Positions 1 to 7,755 of a stretch of 23,657 nt of DNA are shown here, piece after piece (positions within the stretch are counted from its first letter, which is position 1; every line of letters begins with the position of its first letter). The position numbers and the translations under genes are program-made. The DNA is from CAVSWN01 sp046728115. Its GTDB lineage: Bacteria; Acidobacteriota; Vicinamibacteria; Vicinamibacterales; CAVVIG01. Under the pieces are notes generated by a model that ran no database searches, had not been told where the DNA came from, and saw nothing but the letters and a program-made list of their open reading frames with translations. The stretch spans positions 1 through 23,657 of the forward strand of contig JBKPDW010000245.1 in NCBI GenBank assembly GCA_046728115.1, written 5' to 3'.

Positions 1-411
1 GTCGAGACGTTGTTCCCGAATCGTCGAGCTGCCATCCGGATCGCCGTGGGTGATGGTGTTCCCTCGAGAGGCTAAGGCGGTCGCTGTGTCGTCCAGCGGC
101 ACGTGCCTGCGCTCGCCTCTCAGATCCTCCAGCAGCACGAATCGTGCGACGACGTAGCAGTAGCGCGCAGGCGGTCGCGTCGCGATCACGCCGTCCCGCT
201 CCAGCGTGTGAGCGACGCGATTCAGCGTTTCGTCCGCCAGTTCGTTCGACGCGGGACGATTACGTCGATCGAAATAGGAGACGAGCCGGCGACGCATCTC
301 GAGATACCGTTCGCCGTGCGAGTCGATTCCCTCATCGAGCCACCACAGCAATCGCGTGAAGGCGATTTCCGTAAGCGTTGATTCTTCTCGAAAGACTTCT
401 TGTGTCAGCAC
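1..411 (-). CDS. Sigma-like hypothetical protein, 3' end beyond the window
   Basis: An open frame on the minus strand runs 137 codons from a GTG at 411 to the left edge without a stop; an in-frame TGA lies just upstream near 438. The protein is rich in charged helices, with the patterns LLWWLDEGIDSHGERYLEMR, RRRLVSYFDRR, LADETLNRVAHTLERDG and ARYCYVVARFVLLEDLR. From memory this matches a family frequent in Acidobacteriota and related bacteria that has an ADETINRVA helix followed by a YFYGVA..V.LEYLR helix and is sometimes annotated as sigma-70-like. What is seen is the open frame and these motifs; a role in transcription is inference. The GTG start is a guess because no strong ribosome-binding site is visible. 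The C-terminal part is missing from the window. Confidence 0.6.
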   Translation of the reverse strand, partial: MLTQEVFREESTLTEIAFTRLLWWLDEGIDSHGERYLEMRRRLVSYFDRRNRPASNELADETLNRVAHTLERDGVIATRPPARYCYVVARFVLLEDLRGERRHVPLDDTATALASRGNTITHGDPDGSSTIREQRLD

Positions 412-560
412 GTACAGCCAGCTCTCTTTTTTGGGGCCGTTTCACGCAATAAATCTGGGAAAAGGCCAAGAAGATCGGACCTGTAGGGGACTCTGACGCA
501 CGCATTCAATGCAATATCAAGACCGATGAGTCGCGCGCGTGTCGTACTTACACATCCACG
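412..560. other. Intergenic region without a recognised gene
   Basis: This is AT-richer DNA (a T-run and the word CAATAAATCT near 448-457) upstream of the sigma-like gene, so it may hold that gene's promoter. I could not define -35 and -10 boxes and see no RNA gene. Together with the decayed frame that follows and the silent stretch 806-927, it makes about 500 bases with no intact gene. Confidence 0.35.
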
Positions 561-805
561 CTGATCGTCGTCGAAGACGAGCGCGTGGCGATTCTGCTCG
601 CAATGAGGTGGATGTTGCCGGGGTTTCGGTCTGGACGCCGCGTTGAAAGAGTTTCTCGATTTTTTCCTATGCAGCGACGATCAACTTCGATTGTCACACG
701 CTGCAACTGTGTTGCTCGCGTCCCGCTTGCGGATAGTCACGCATGGAACGCGGGCATTAAGATCGGCTTATGCGGCGCGCTGGATTGTCTGACGAAGCCC
801 TTCGT
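561..805 (+). pseudogene. Decayed response-regulator receiver domain
   Basis: The frame starting at 561 reads LIVVEDERVAILLAM, like the first beta strand and acidic pocket of a CheY-type receiver. The same frame ends near 803 with GALDCLTKPF, like the conserved Lys-Pro-Phe end of receiver domains. Between them the match breaks into other frames: DVAGVS near 613-630, then GLDAALKEFLDF near 630-665. No frame shows a convincing phosphoacceptor segment. The two ends are about 20 residues closer than in a normal receiver. I read this as a remnant with several frameshifts and a deletion. An open frame from 585 to 908 spans part of it but is not protein-like in the middle. No start codon or ribosome-binding site is evident upstream. 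Confidence 0.45.
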
Positions 806-927
806 GCGCCGAGGCGTTCGGTGCGCTTCCGAGCCTCGTGAACGATCCCGCGACGATGCGCGTCGCGCGGCGACCGCGGCTCGAAGAAGATTACGTATCG
901 CTTCGTGAATGACGTGAGCCCGGAGCG

Positions 928-2256
928 TCAATGCCGCTCGGGCGGCACGGAAAGCTCGGCGGCGTCCGACAGTCCTGCGGCTACCTGAGGCAGAATGCCG
1001 AGGCTGATGTAGATCGGCCGCACCACCCTGCGAATTGCCGGCAACTCCGCGGCGAACCATGCGGCGCCGGCCAGACAACTGACGCCGCCGACGAGCAACG
1101 TGTGCGGCGCTCCGATCCGCGACGACATCCACCCGGCGGTCAGGCTGCCGAACGGCGCCGTGCCGAGAAACGCCATCGTGTAAAAGCTCATCACCCGGCC
1201 CCGCTTCCCGTCGTCGACGATCGTCTGGATGATCGTGTTGCTTGCCGCCATCTGAACGATGAAGCCGCATCCGGCGAGCACAAGGCACGGAATCGCCAGC
1301 CACACGACCGGCGCGAACGACAATCCGATCGGACCGGCGCCGAACGAGGCGCTGGCCGCGACGATCACGCGGCCGAGACCGATCACGGATTTTCGCTGCG
1401 CGAGCCAGAGCGCGCCGGCGAGCGCCCCGCATCCCGACGAGGTCATGAGGGTACCGAGCGTGTGCGGTCCACCGTGAAAGATCGTGGTCGCAAAGATCGG
1501 CATCAGCACCGAATACGGCACGCCGACGAGGCTGACGAGCGCGAGCAGCAGGATGATCGAGCGAATGGGACGGAAACCAAAGGCGTACCTGAATCCATCG
1601 GCGAACTGCGCCAGCGCGCCCCGGCGGTCCATGGGCGGGACGGGCCGAGGCTCGATCCGCATCGCGAGCAGGGCCGCGATCACGCCGAGATAACTGATGC
1701 CGTCGATCAGAAAACACCAGCCCTCGCTCGTCGTCGCGATGACGAGACCCGCAATCGACGGCCCGACCAGCCGCGCGACGTTGACCATCGAGGAATTCAG
1801 CGCGATCGCGTTGCCCAGATCGGCCTTGTCCTCGATCAATGCGATCAGGAACGACTGGCGTCCAGGCATGTCGAACGAGTTGACGATGCCCTGGACGAGA
1901 TTGAGGAGCAGGATCGCGTCGACCGTGATGTGGCCGCTGAGCGTCAGGGCCGCGAGCGCGAACGACTGGAGCATCGAGATCGTCTGTGTGCCGACGAGCA
2001 GCCGGCGTCGATCCCAGCGATCCACGAAAATGCCCGCAAAGGGTCCAAGAAGGAACGCCGGAAACTGCCCGGCAAAGCCGACGACGCCCAGGAGCATCGG
2101 CGAGCCAGTGAGCCGGTACACGAGCCAGCTCGTCGCCGTCGTGGTGATCCATGTGCCGGCGAGCGAGACGATCTGTCCGCCGAAAAACAGGCGATAGTTG
2201 CGATGCCGCAGCGCCCGAAGCATGAAGGCGAGGCTGCTGCTGGAGCGGGTCGACAC
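928..2256 (-). CDS. MFS exporter, MFS_3 / EntS-like type
   Basis: A 442-residue integral inner-membrane transporter of the major facilitator superfamily, of normal length for the 12-helix class. It opens with ALRHRNYRLFFGGQIVSLAGTW, typical of the MFS_3 (enterobactin exporter-like) group. Motif A, between helices 2 and 3, is visible as GPFAGIFVDRWDRRRLLVG near residues 71-89. Hydrophobic helices follow to about residue 410, with a cytoplasmic loop near residues 205-225. Members export siderophores, macrolides or other small molecules; the substrate here cannot be told. The gene lies 33 bases downstream of the exported hypothetical gene, so the two are probably co-transcribed. The GTG at 2256 is the longest start; an ATG at 2223 is nearly as plausible. 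Neither has a clear ribosome-binding site. Confidence 0.85.
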   Translation of the reverse strand: MSTRSSSSLAFMLRALRHRNYRLFFGGQIVSLAGTWITTTATSWLVYRLTGSPMLLGVVGFAGQFPAFLLGPFAGIFVDRWDRRRLLVGTQTISMLQSFALAALTLSGHITVDAILLLNLVQGIVNSFDMPGRQSFLIALIEDKADLGNAIALNSSMVNVARLVGPSIAGLVIATTSEGWCFLIDGISYLGVIAALLAMRIEPRPVPPMDRRGALAQFADGFRYAFGFRPIRSIILLLALVSLVGVPYSVLMPIFATTIFHGGPHTLGTLMTSSGCGALAGALWLAQRKSVIGLGRVIVAASASFGAGPIGLSFAPVVWLAIPCLVLAGCGFIVQMAASNTIIQTIVDDGKRGRVMSFYTMAFLGTAPFGSLTAGWMSSRIGAPHTLLVGGVSCLAGAAWFAAELPAIRRVVRPIYISLGILPQVAAGLSDAAELSVPPERH

Positions 2257-2289
2257 GAATGGCGAACCTGTTGCCGTCAGGTGGAAGCG

Positions 2290-3333
2290 TTACCGCGCTT
2301 CGAGTCTCTCCTTGCTAGCGACGAGTGCAGACTCGATTCCCTGACGAGCGCCGTCGTGCACCTTTCCTCTGATGATCCGACCGGCGAACCCGCTCAGACC
2401 GTCCGATCGGCTGCGATTGACGTTCACGAACCAGAATCCATTGCCCCGGGACGTGTCCGGTATGAGGGCTCGAAGCTCGAGAGCGGTCCAGAAATAGTGC
2501 GTCGAATAGAGCTGCTTCGACGCCACGATCGTCGCGTCCTTACCTTCCTGGACTGCGACGTGATTTATCCGAATGGTTGGTTTCAACCCGAACACCGCTT
2601 CCTGCCAGTAAATGAACGATGTTGTCGGTCTTGCAGGAGGGTTGGGGTACTCGAGCAGGTAGCGACGCATGTCTGGCAGATACTCGCTTAGCTCGGGCAT
2701 GCCCTTCACCATCTCGCGAAACTCCTTTGCCACGAACGTCGGATTGTCCTTGTCGCGATAGACCGCCAGTCGGCCGTTTCCTCCTTCGCGGTACGCGTTG
2801 ACATAGTCGACCGCAATATTACGGACCAACTGCTCGACCCGGGCTTTGGCATCGGGCTTCGACCAGTCGACCGTACTCCTGACACGAGCCAGGGCTTCAG
2901 CGCCCAACTTCAGTTCGCAGTCGCTCACTCTGCACGACTTCAGATCCTTGATATCGTCGTCGGGCAGCACGAGGTCGGCGAAGTCCAGAGCCTGGGCCGG
3001 GTCACTGACCTTCTTGGTGACCATGAACCCTTCGCCCTTTTCGAAGTTCTCGATGTCCTGCAGGAGGCCAACGTATTTTTGAATTGGCGCGTCGATCCAC
3101 ACCGCGCCAAACACCGCAACCTCTTTGCTCGGGTCGGCCGGCAGGATCTTGGCGAGCGGAGCGCCGCCGAGCAGTGTCTTTCGCTCTTCCGCGCTCAGCT
3201 TCAGGACCTTCGTGAAGTACGCGTCCAATCGCGCGGGGAACGTCGGGCCGACGACGGCGGCGGAACTGCTCCACCAGAGAACAAGTGCCACCAGGGACAA
3301 TCCATGGCGGGGCCGTAACGCTCCAGGAAACAT
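2290..3333 (-). CDS. Exported hypothetical protein
   Basis: I do not recognise a characterised family. Starting at the ATG at 3333, with GGAG five bases upstream, the product is 347 residues. It begins with a signal peptide: a basic start, then a hydrophobic core LSLVALVLWWSSSAAVV. The mature part is mixed alpha/beta and soluble. It has a possible disulfide pair in SCRVSDCELKL, a helical middle (residues about 150-240), and a C-terminal segment with STHYFWTALELRALIPD and GNGFWFVNVNRSRSDGLSGF. Similar exported proteins occur, as I recall, in Acidobacteriota genomes without assigned function. The frame is open further upstream to a TTG at 3411, but that extension is encoded by a short tandem repeat and would bury the signal peptide, so I prefer 3333. 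The MFS gene follows. Confidence 0.75.
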   Translation of the reverse strand: MFPGALRPRHGLSLVALVLWWSSSAAVVGPTFPARLDAYFTKVLKLSAEERKTLLGGAPLAKILPADPSKEVAVFGAVWIDAPIQKYVGLLQDIENFEKGEGFMVTKKVSDPAQALDFADLVLPDDDIKDLKSCRVSDCELKLGAEALARVRSTVDWSKPDAKARVEQLVRNIAVDYVNAYREGGNGRLAVYRDKDNPTFVAKEFREMVKGMPELSEYLPDMRRYLLEYPNPPARPTTSFIYWQEAVFGLKPTIRINHVAVQEGKDATIVASKQLYSTHYFWTALELRALIPDTSRGNGFWFVNVNRSRSDGLSGFAGRIIRGKVHDGARQGIESALVASKERLEAR

Positions 3334-3339
3334 GGCGAC

Positions 3340-3381
3340 TCCGACGCAGGTTGACGAGTCCGACGCAGGTGCGTTGACGAG
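3340..3381. repeat. Short imperfect tandem repeat
   Basis: Two adjacent copies of TCCGACGCAGGT...TGACGAG (3340-3358 and 3359-3381) lie directly upstream of the start codon at 3333. The second copy has four extra bases (GCGT). The repeat supplies the GGAG ribosome-binding sequence of the downstream gene on the minus strand. It is probably a local slippage duplication. Confidence 0.6.
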
Positions 3382-3589
3382 ATTGAAGACCTTGCCGATG
3401 AGGATTGGCAAGCTCGGCTGTGTTCGAAGACAATGACTACCTCGACACGCAACCTCGTTCGGCGCGGTGGACGCAGTTCTGAGGCGTGACGGGACGGTCG
3501 TTTACCGCGAAGCGACTACCGCGCTGCCGCAGATCGTTGTCATCCAGCATTTCGACGATGAGGTGAAGCGGATCGTGCCGGCGAAGTAG
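3382..3589 (+). other. Intergenic stretch with a possible C-terminal gene remnant
   Basis: No intact gene is visible. The plus frame ending with TAG at 3587-3589 reads RRDGTVVYREATTALPQIVV then IQHFDDEVKRIVPAK. This resembles, from memory, the C-terminal tail of acidobacterial proteins whose last strand is followed by an ELKRLVP-like end. No start codon, signal or further domain can be connected to it, so it may be a leftover of a deleted gene or chance. Confidence 0.25.
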
Positions 3590-3602
3590 GCTGATAGACC
3601 TC

Positions 3603-3683
3603 TTAGTGCGTGAGGCCGTACACGATGTAGTTGACGCCGAGCTTGTAGGCCTCGTTCGTTTCGTCGAATGGACGGAGCGTGTT
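3603..3683 (-). pseudogene. Possible C-terminal remnant of a DUF4159-type protein
   Basis: On the minus strand the last codons before a TAA at 3605-3603 read TLRPFDETNEAYKLGVNYIV then YGLTH. DUF4159 proteins, as I recall them, end with a very similar LGVNxVxYALT segment. Upstream in this frame nothing else is family-like and there is no start, so only a tail would remain. The opposite strand is also open here, which lowers confidence. The surrounding 3590-3775 holds nothing else I can name. Confidence 0.3.
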
Positions 3684-3775
3684 CAGTTGCTGCGGCCCAA
3701 GGGCGGCGGCGCCGACGTGGCGAGCGGGACGTTCGCGCTGACGAAGAAATGAACCGCCATGCCAGAATGAGCTAG

Positions 3776-6019
3776 ATGCTCGTTCACCGGCAACGGCCGA
3801 GGGCGTGGGGACGGACTCTCACAGCGCTGGCTCTCGCGAGTGCATCATTTGCCTGCAGCCGCGCGCAGTCGACGAGCGGCGCACCCTTCGGTAGTGCAAA
3901 CATTCTATTAATCACCATCGACACACTGCGCCCCGATCACCTCGGTCCGTACGGCGATGTGCAGATCGAAACGCCCGCCGCCGCCCGGCTCGCAAGCGAA
4001 GGCGTACGGTTTACTGCGGCGTACGCTGCCGTTCCGCTCACGCTGCCCTCGCACACCTCGATCCTGACCGGACTCCAGCCGTTCACGCATGGCGTTCGCG
4101 ACAACGGAGGCTTCTATCTCGACTCCTCTCACCCCACGCTCGCGACGATCCTTCGGGCGAACGGATACAGGACTGCGGCCTTCGTGTCCGCTTTTGTGCT
4201 CGACTCGCGGTGGGGCCTGGCCAATGGCTTCGATCGGTACTTCGACGACTTCGCGGTGACGCGGGCCGACCTGACGGCGATGGCCCGCGTCCAAAGACCT
4301 GGCAACGAGACGTGGGCCGAAGCGCGGCGATGGCTCGACGAGCACATGAACGAAAGATTCTTTGTCTGGCTGCATCTGTTCGATCCGCACAGCCCGTATA
4401 CGCCACCCGAACCGTACCGGACGCGCTACGCTGATCGTCCCTACGATGGCGAAATCGCCTTCGCGGACTCGATTGTCCAACAGACGATCTCGTATCTCGA
4501 GGACCACCATATCCTCGAGCGCACGCTCGTTGTCTATCTCTCCGACCACGGCGAAGGGCTCGGCGAACACGGCGAGGACGAACATGGTCTGCTGGCCTAC
4601 GACTCGACCCTGCACGTGCCATGGATCATCCGGATGCCAGGTCGAGAACGTGCCGGCACCGTCATCGATCGGCCGTCGAGCCTGATCGACGTCTCGCCGA
4701 CCGTCCTGGGTCTCCTCGGCGTCGGCACGCCGCGGAGGTTCGACGGCGTCGATCTGTCGCCGCTGGTGACGGGCAGGGCCGCCGTACAGGCTGAAAGGGT
4801 GTACGCCGAAACGTTTTTTCCACGCCTGCACTTCAATTGGAGTGAACTCGTCACGGTCCGCGACGAGCGCTACAAGCTGATTCGCGCACCGCGGATGGAG
4901 CTCTTCGACTACCGTGCCGATCCGCGCGAGTCGCGCGAGGTATCTCGCGATCACGCGGCGGTCGTCGCCGCACTCGATCGGAAGCTCAAGGAGATGACGT
5001 CGCCCGATTCGAAGGCGCTGCCAACCGCGCGTGGACTCGACCCTGATGCCGCGCGCCGTCTCGGCGCGCTCGGTTACGTGGCTGGTGGATCGCCTGCATC
5101 CGCAGCTTCCGGCGAGACGCTGCCGGATCCCAAAGACAAAGCAGCGACGTACCGCGCGCTCAATCACGTGCGGGAGCTGCTCGACACAGGATCGACTCGC
5201 GAAGGCATCGCCGCACTCGAGGCCATCGTCCTCGACGAGCCGGAGCTCGAACCGGCACGGCGGATTCTGCGCGAGTTCTGGCTCGAGCATCGCCAGGTTC
5301 GCGATGGTCTCGCGTGGTTCGGGGCCGCAATTGCGCGGCAGCCCGATTCGGTGCCCTTGCTGCTCGAGCTCGGCAGGATGCAGCGCGCCGCAGTGCAACT
5401 CGACCGCGCGACGGCGACTTTCGAAAAGGCACTCGCGAAAGCGCCCGATTCCGTTGACGTACTGACTGCGGCGGCCGAAACGCTGCGCGATCGCGGGCAC
5501 GACGAACGCGCGCTCGAACTGTTCAAGAAGGCAGCCGCGCAAGGGTTCGATGTACTTGCCCGCATGCGCGTCGCGGAAACATTGATCAAGATGGGTCGGC
5601 TGTCCGAGGCGGACCGCGCGCTCTCCGACGCCCTCGTCGGGGATCCGCACATCAGCGGCGCGCATTACCTGCTGGCGCAGATTGCCGAACGGCAGCACGA
5701 CCTCTCACGCGCCGAGCAGGAATACCGGCAGGAGATGTCCGTCAGCAGTTGGGATTACCGCGCGCCGTTCAATCTTGCGCAGCTTCTCGGCGCACGCGGT
5801 GACCGCGCCGGACAGGTCGCGTTGCTTGAATCGATTCCTCGCATAGCTCCGCAGTTCGCCGAGGTCCACTTCTATCTGGCGAAAGCCCTGCTCGATCTCG
5901 GCGATCGCTCCCGCCTGCCGGAAGCGATCGACGCCGCCCAACGCGGGCTCCGAATGGCGCCGAATTCACCGATGGCACCTCTTGGTCATTATGTGCTCGC
6001 GGATATCTACGGTCTCTAG
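3776..6019 (+). CDS. Sulfatase-superfamily hydrolase with C-terminal TPR repeats
   Basis: A 747-residue exported protein. Residues 1-30 form a signal peptide ending in ASASFAC, possibly a weak lipobox with Cys27. Residues 43-340 are an alkaline phosphatase/sulfatase fold: LLITIDTLRPDHLGPYG at 44 with metal-ligand Asp49, VPLTLPSHTSILTG at 86-99, a LHLFDPHSPY metal loop at 199-208, and YLSDHGEGLGEHG at 254-266. The usual Cys/Ser of the CxPSR signature, which is matured to formylglycine, is Thr89 here, as in phosphoethanolamine transferases. Sulfatase chemistry is therefore doubtful; phospho-ester hydrolysis or transfer is an alternative. Residues 450-747 are tetratricopeptide repeats, e.g. PDSVPLLLELGRMQRA and ATATFEKALAKAPDSVDVL. 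The frame ends at a TAG at 6017-6019, but conserved-looking sequence continues in frame to 6103. It is convergent with the amidase gene. Confidence 0.85.
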   Translation: MLVHRQRPRAWGRTLTALALASASFACSRAQSTSGAPFGSANILLITIDTLRPDHLGPYGDVQIETPAAARLASEGVRFTAAYAAVPLTLPSHTSILTGLQPFTHGVRDNGGFYLDSSHPTLATILRANGYRTAAFVSAFVLDSRWGLANGFDRYFDDFAVTRADLTAMARVQRPGNETWAEARRWLDEHMNERFFVWLHLFDPHSPYTPPEPYRTRYADRPYDGEIAFADSIVQQTISYLEDHHILERTLVVYLSDHGEGLGEHGEDEHGLLAYDSTLHVPWIIRMPGRERAGTVIDRPSSLIDVSPTVLGLLGVGTPRRFDGVDLSPLVTGRAAVQAERVYAETFFPRLHFNWSELVTVRDERYKLIRAPRMELFDYRADPRESREVSRDHAAVVAALDRKLKEMTSPDSKALPTARGLDPDAARRLGALGYVAGGSPASAASGETLPDPKDKAATYRALNHVRELLDTGSTREGIAALEAIVLDEPELEPARRILREFWLEHRQVRDGLAWFGAAIARQPDSVPLLLELGRMQRAAVQLDRATATFEKALAKAPDSVDVLTAAAETLRDRGHDERALELFKKAAAQGFDVLARMRVAETLIKMGRLSEADRALSDALVGDPHISGAHYLLAQIAERQHDLSRAEQEYRQEMSVSSWDYRAPFNLAQLLGARGDRAGQVALLESIPRIAPQFAEVHFYLAKALLDLGDRSRLPEAIDAAQRGLRMAPNSPMAPLGHYVLADIYGL

Positions 6020-6103
6020 GGCCATTCGAGCGATGCGCAACGCGAGCAGCGGCTCGGACAGGAGCTGGAACGCCGCCTCGCTACAGATACCCGTCGACCT
6101 TGA
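6020..6103 (+). other. In-frame continuation of the sulfatase/TPR protein past TAG
   Basis: Directly after the amber codon at 6017-6019 the same frame reads GHSSDAQREQRLGQELERRL then ATDTRRP and stops with TGA at 6101-6103. A final helix of the form LGRxxDAxRELxLGxxLExR is what I expect at the end of acidobacterial sulfatase-TPR proteins, after LADIY. This suggests a recent nonsense mutation (for example TTG to TAG), stop readthrough, or a base-call error. No hairpin terminator is evident between here and the convergent amidase stop at 6149. Confidence 0.55.
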
Positions 6104-6148
6104 GGCGCGACGCCCGGATCAAGCCTTCGCGCTACGGCGACAACCCTG

Positions 6149-7723
6149 TTATCGCTGCGGGATCGTCGCCGACGACGGCGCAAGCGGGGGCGTCGACGCC
6201 GGCGGACGACGATGGCGGGTCGCCTGCTCGTAGGCATACGCAAGACGAATCAGAGTCGATTCGCTCCACGCCCGACCCAAAAGCTGGAGACCGGCCGGCA
6301 ACCGCTCGCGCGCGTATCCCATCGGCACCGTGATCGCCGGGAATCCTGTGCTCGGTGCGAAAAGCTGGTTGTTATCGCCGTGAGGGGTGTTGAGATCGCC
6401 GATCAGCCGCGGCGGATTGCTCCACGTCGGATGGGCCAGCGCGTCCAAACGGTTGTCGTCCATCAGCCTCATCACCGCCCGCCGCAGCTGCGCGCGAAAT
6501 TCCGCACGGGCCACACACCCCGGCGTCTTCCCGGGAATATCGTTCGCCGCCTGCGACGTTTCGAGGCGGGGTTGAATCGACGGATGGAACTGGCGTGATT
6601 TGACGATCTCTTCGAGCGTGTGCTTCGGCGCCTTGTCGCCGAGCCCCGCGAGATACTGATTCAATTCGTACTTGAACGTGTTACAGCCGCCCAGCCCCGT
6701 GCGCCCGCGCCGCATCTCGTCGAGCCCATCGACGGCGACCGGATCGATCACGTTTGCGCCTGCATGTCGCAGGTCCTCGAGCGCGCGCGTGAACAGCGCA
6801 CCCACGTCCGCGTCAGTCGTCGGCGTGTCGTATGCCTCGTGCAACACGCCGATGCGGGCGTTTTTGAGCCCGTCCACGACGAGCGCAGTCGCGTAGTCGG
6901 CGATTCCCGGGATCGCTGTGGTGACCTCGTCGGCTGGATCCTTTCCTGCAATCACTTGCAGTACGGCGACCGCATCAGCCACTGTGCGCGTCATCGGCCC
7001 CGTCACGTCGGAATCGAGGAATACTGGCACCACACCAGAACGGCTCGTCAAGCCCATCGTCGGCCTGATGCCGACAAGCGCCTGATGGGACGCCGGACCG
7101 CGAATCGATGCGCCCGTGTCGGTGCCGAGACCCACCGCACCGAAGTTCGCGGCAACTGCTGCCGCGGTGCCGCCGCTCGATCCTGCGGTAACACGGTTCG
7201 TATCGTACGGATTGCGCGTATACCCCGGCAGAATCGAGTTGACGGTTTCGTACTGCGTGAACGCGAACTCGGCCATGTTCGACTTCGCGATAATCACCGC
7301 GCCAGCATCGCGCAGCCGCTTGACGACGAAGGCGTCCTTGCCGGTCATCATGCCCTTCAGTGAGAGCGATCCGGCTGTCGTCGGCATGTCGATCGTCTCG
7401 TAGTTGTCCTTGACGATCACCGGCACACAGTGTACAGGACCGACCCGACCCGACGTCGCCATCCGCCGATCGAGATCGTCGGCGATCGCCCGCGCATTTG
7501 GATTTACGACGACGATGGAGTTGATGGCGGGGCCGGTTTTGTCGTAGGCCTCGATGCGCTCGAGATAGGTGTCCACGAGGCTGTGGCAGGTGAACTCGCG
7601 CGAACGAAGGCCCGACTGGATGCGAGCAACGCTGATCTCGTCAACCGCGATGCGGCGCGAAGGCTGACCGGATCCCGTAGCCACGAAAGCTACGAACCCG
7701 ATAAGGAACGAAAGGCGGGGCAT
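6149..7723 (-). CDS. Exported amidase-signature family hydrolase
   Basis: A 524-residue amidase (amidase signature family, Ser-cisSer-Lys triad), which hydrolyses amide bonds in substrates such as small amides, peptide amides or N-carbamoyl compounds. The triad is visible: Lys105 in VPVIVKDN, cis-Ser182 in AGSSGGTAAAVAA, and nucleophile Ser206 in GTDTGASIRGPAS. The spacing matches fatty acid amide hydrolase. The usual DTGGS has become DTGAS. The N-terminus (MPRLSFLIGFVAFVATGSGQ) is a short signal peptide, so it acts in the envelope. The ATG at 7723 has GGAG upstream. A much longer open frame continues upstream to 8830, but only as an out-of-frame shadow of DUF917-A. The gene follows DUF917-A by 32 bases and is probably the last gene of the minus-strand operon. 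The substrate is unknown; the neighbours suggest a peptide or cyclic-amide breakdown product. Confidence 0.9.
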   Translation of the reverse strand: MPRLSFLIGFVAFVATGSGQPSRRIAVDEISVARIQSGLRSREFTCHSLVDTYLERIEAYDKTGPAINSIVVVNPNARAIADDLDRRMATSGRVGPVHCVPVIVKDNYETIDMPTTAGSLSLKGMMTGKDAFVVKRLRDAGAVIIAKSNMAEFAFTQYETVNSILPGYTRNPYDTNRVTAGSSGGTAAAVAANFGAVGLGTDTGASIRGPASHQALVGIRPTMGLTSRSGVVPVFLDSDVTGPMTRTVADAVAVLQVIAGKDPADEVTTAIPGIADYATALVVDGLKNARIGVLHEAYDTPTTDADVGALFTRALEDLRHAGANVIDPVAVDGLDEMRRGRTGLGGCNTFKYELNQYLAGLGDKAPKHTLEEIVKSRQFHPSIQPRLETSQAANDIPGKTPGCVARAEFRAQLRRAVMRLMDDNRLDALAHPTWSNPPRLIGDLNTPHGDNNQLFAPSTGFPAITVPMGYARERLPAGLQLLGRAWSESTLIRLAYAYEQATRHRRPPASTPPLAPSSATIPQR

Positions 7724-7755
7724 CCTGGTCGACTCCGTTACGAGCGTCGTGTTCC

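Noticed and set aside
737..2152. 471-residue minus-strand open frame
   Set aside because: It is an alternate frame of the MFS gene and has an Arg/Asp-rich low-complexity composition.
931..2691. 586-residue plus-strand open frame
   Set aside because: It is antisense to the MFS transporter, is dominated by Arg, Asp, Glu and His, and has no domain; it is a codon-bias shadow of a GC-rich gene.
3908..5698. 596-residue minus-strand open frame
   Set aside because: It is antisense to the sulfatase/TPR gene, whose motifs are unmistakable on the plus strand.
6104..6148. Bidirectional terminator between the convergent sulfatase and amidase genes
   Set aside because: No convincing stem-loop with a T-run could be drawn in this 45-base gap.
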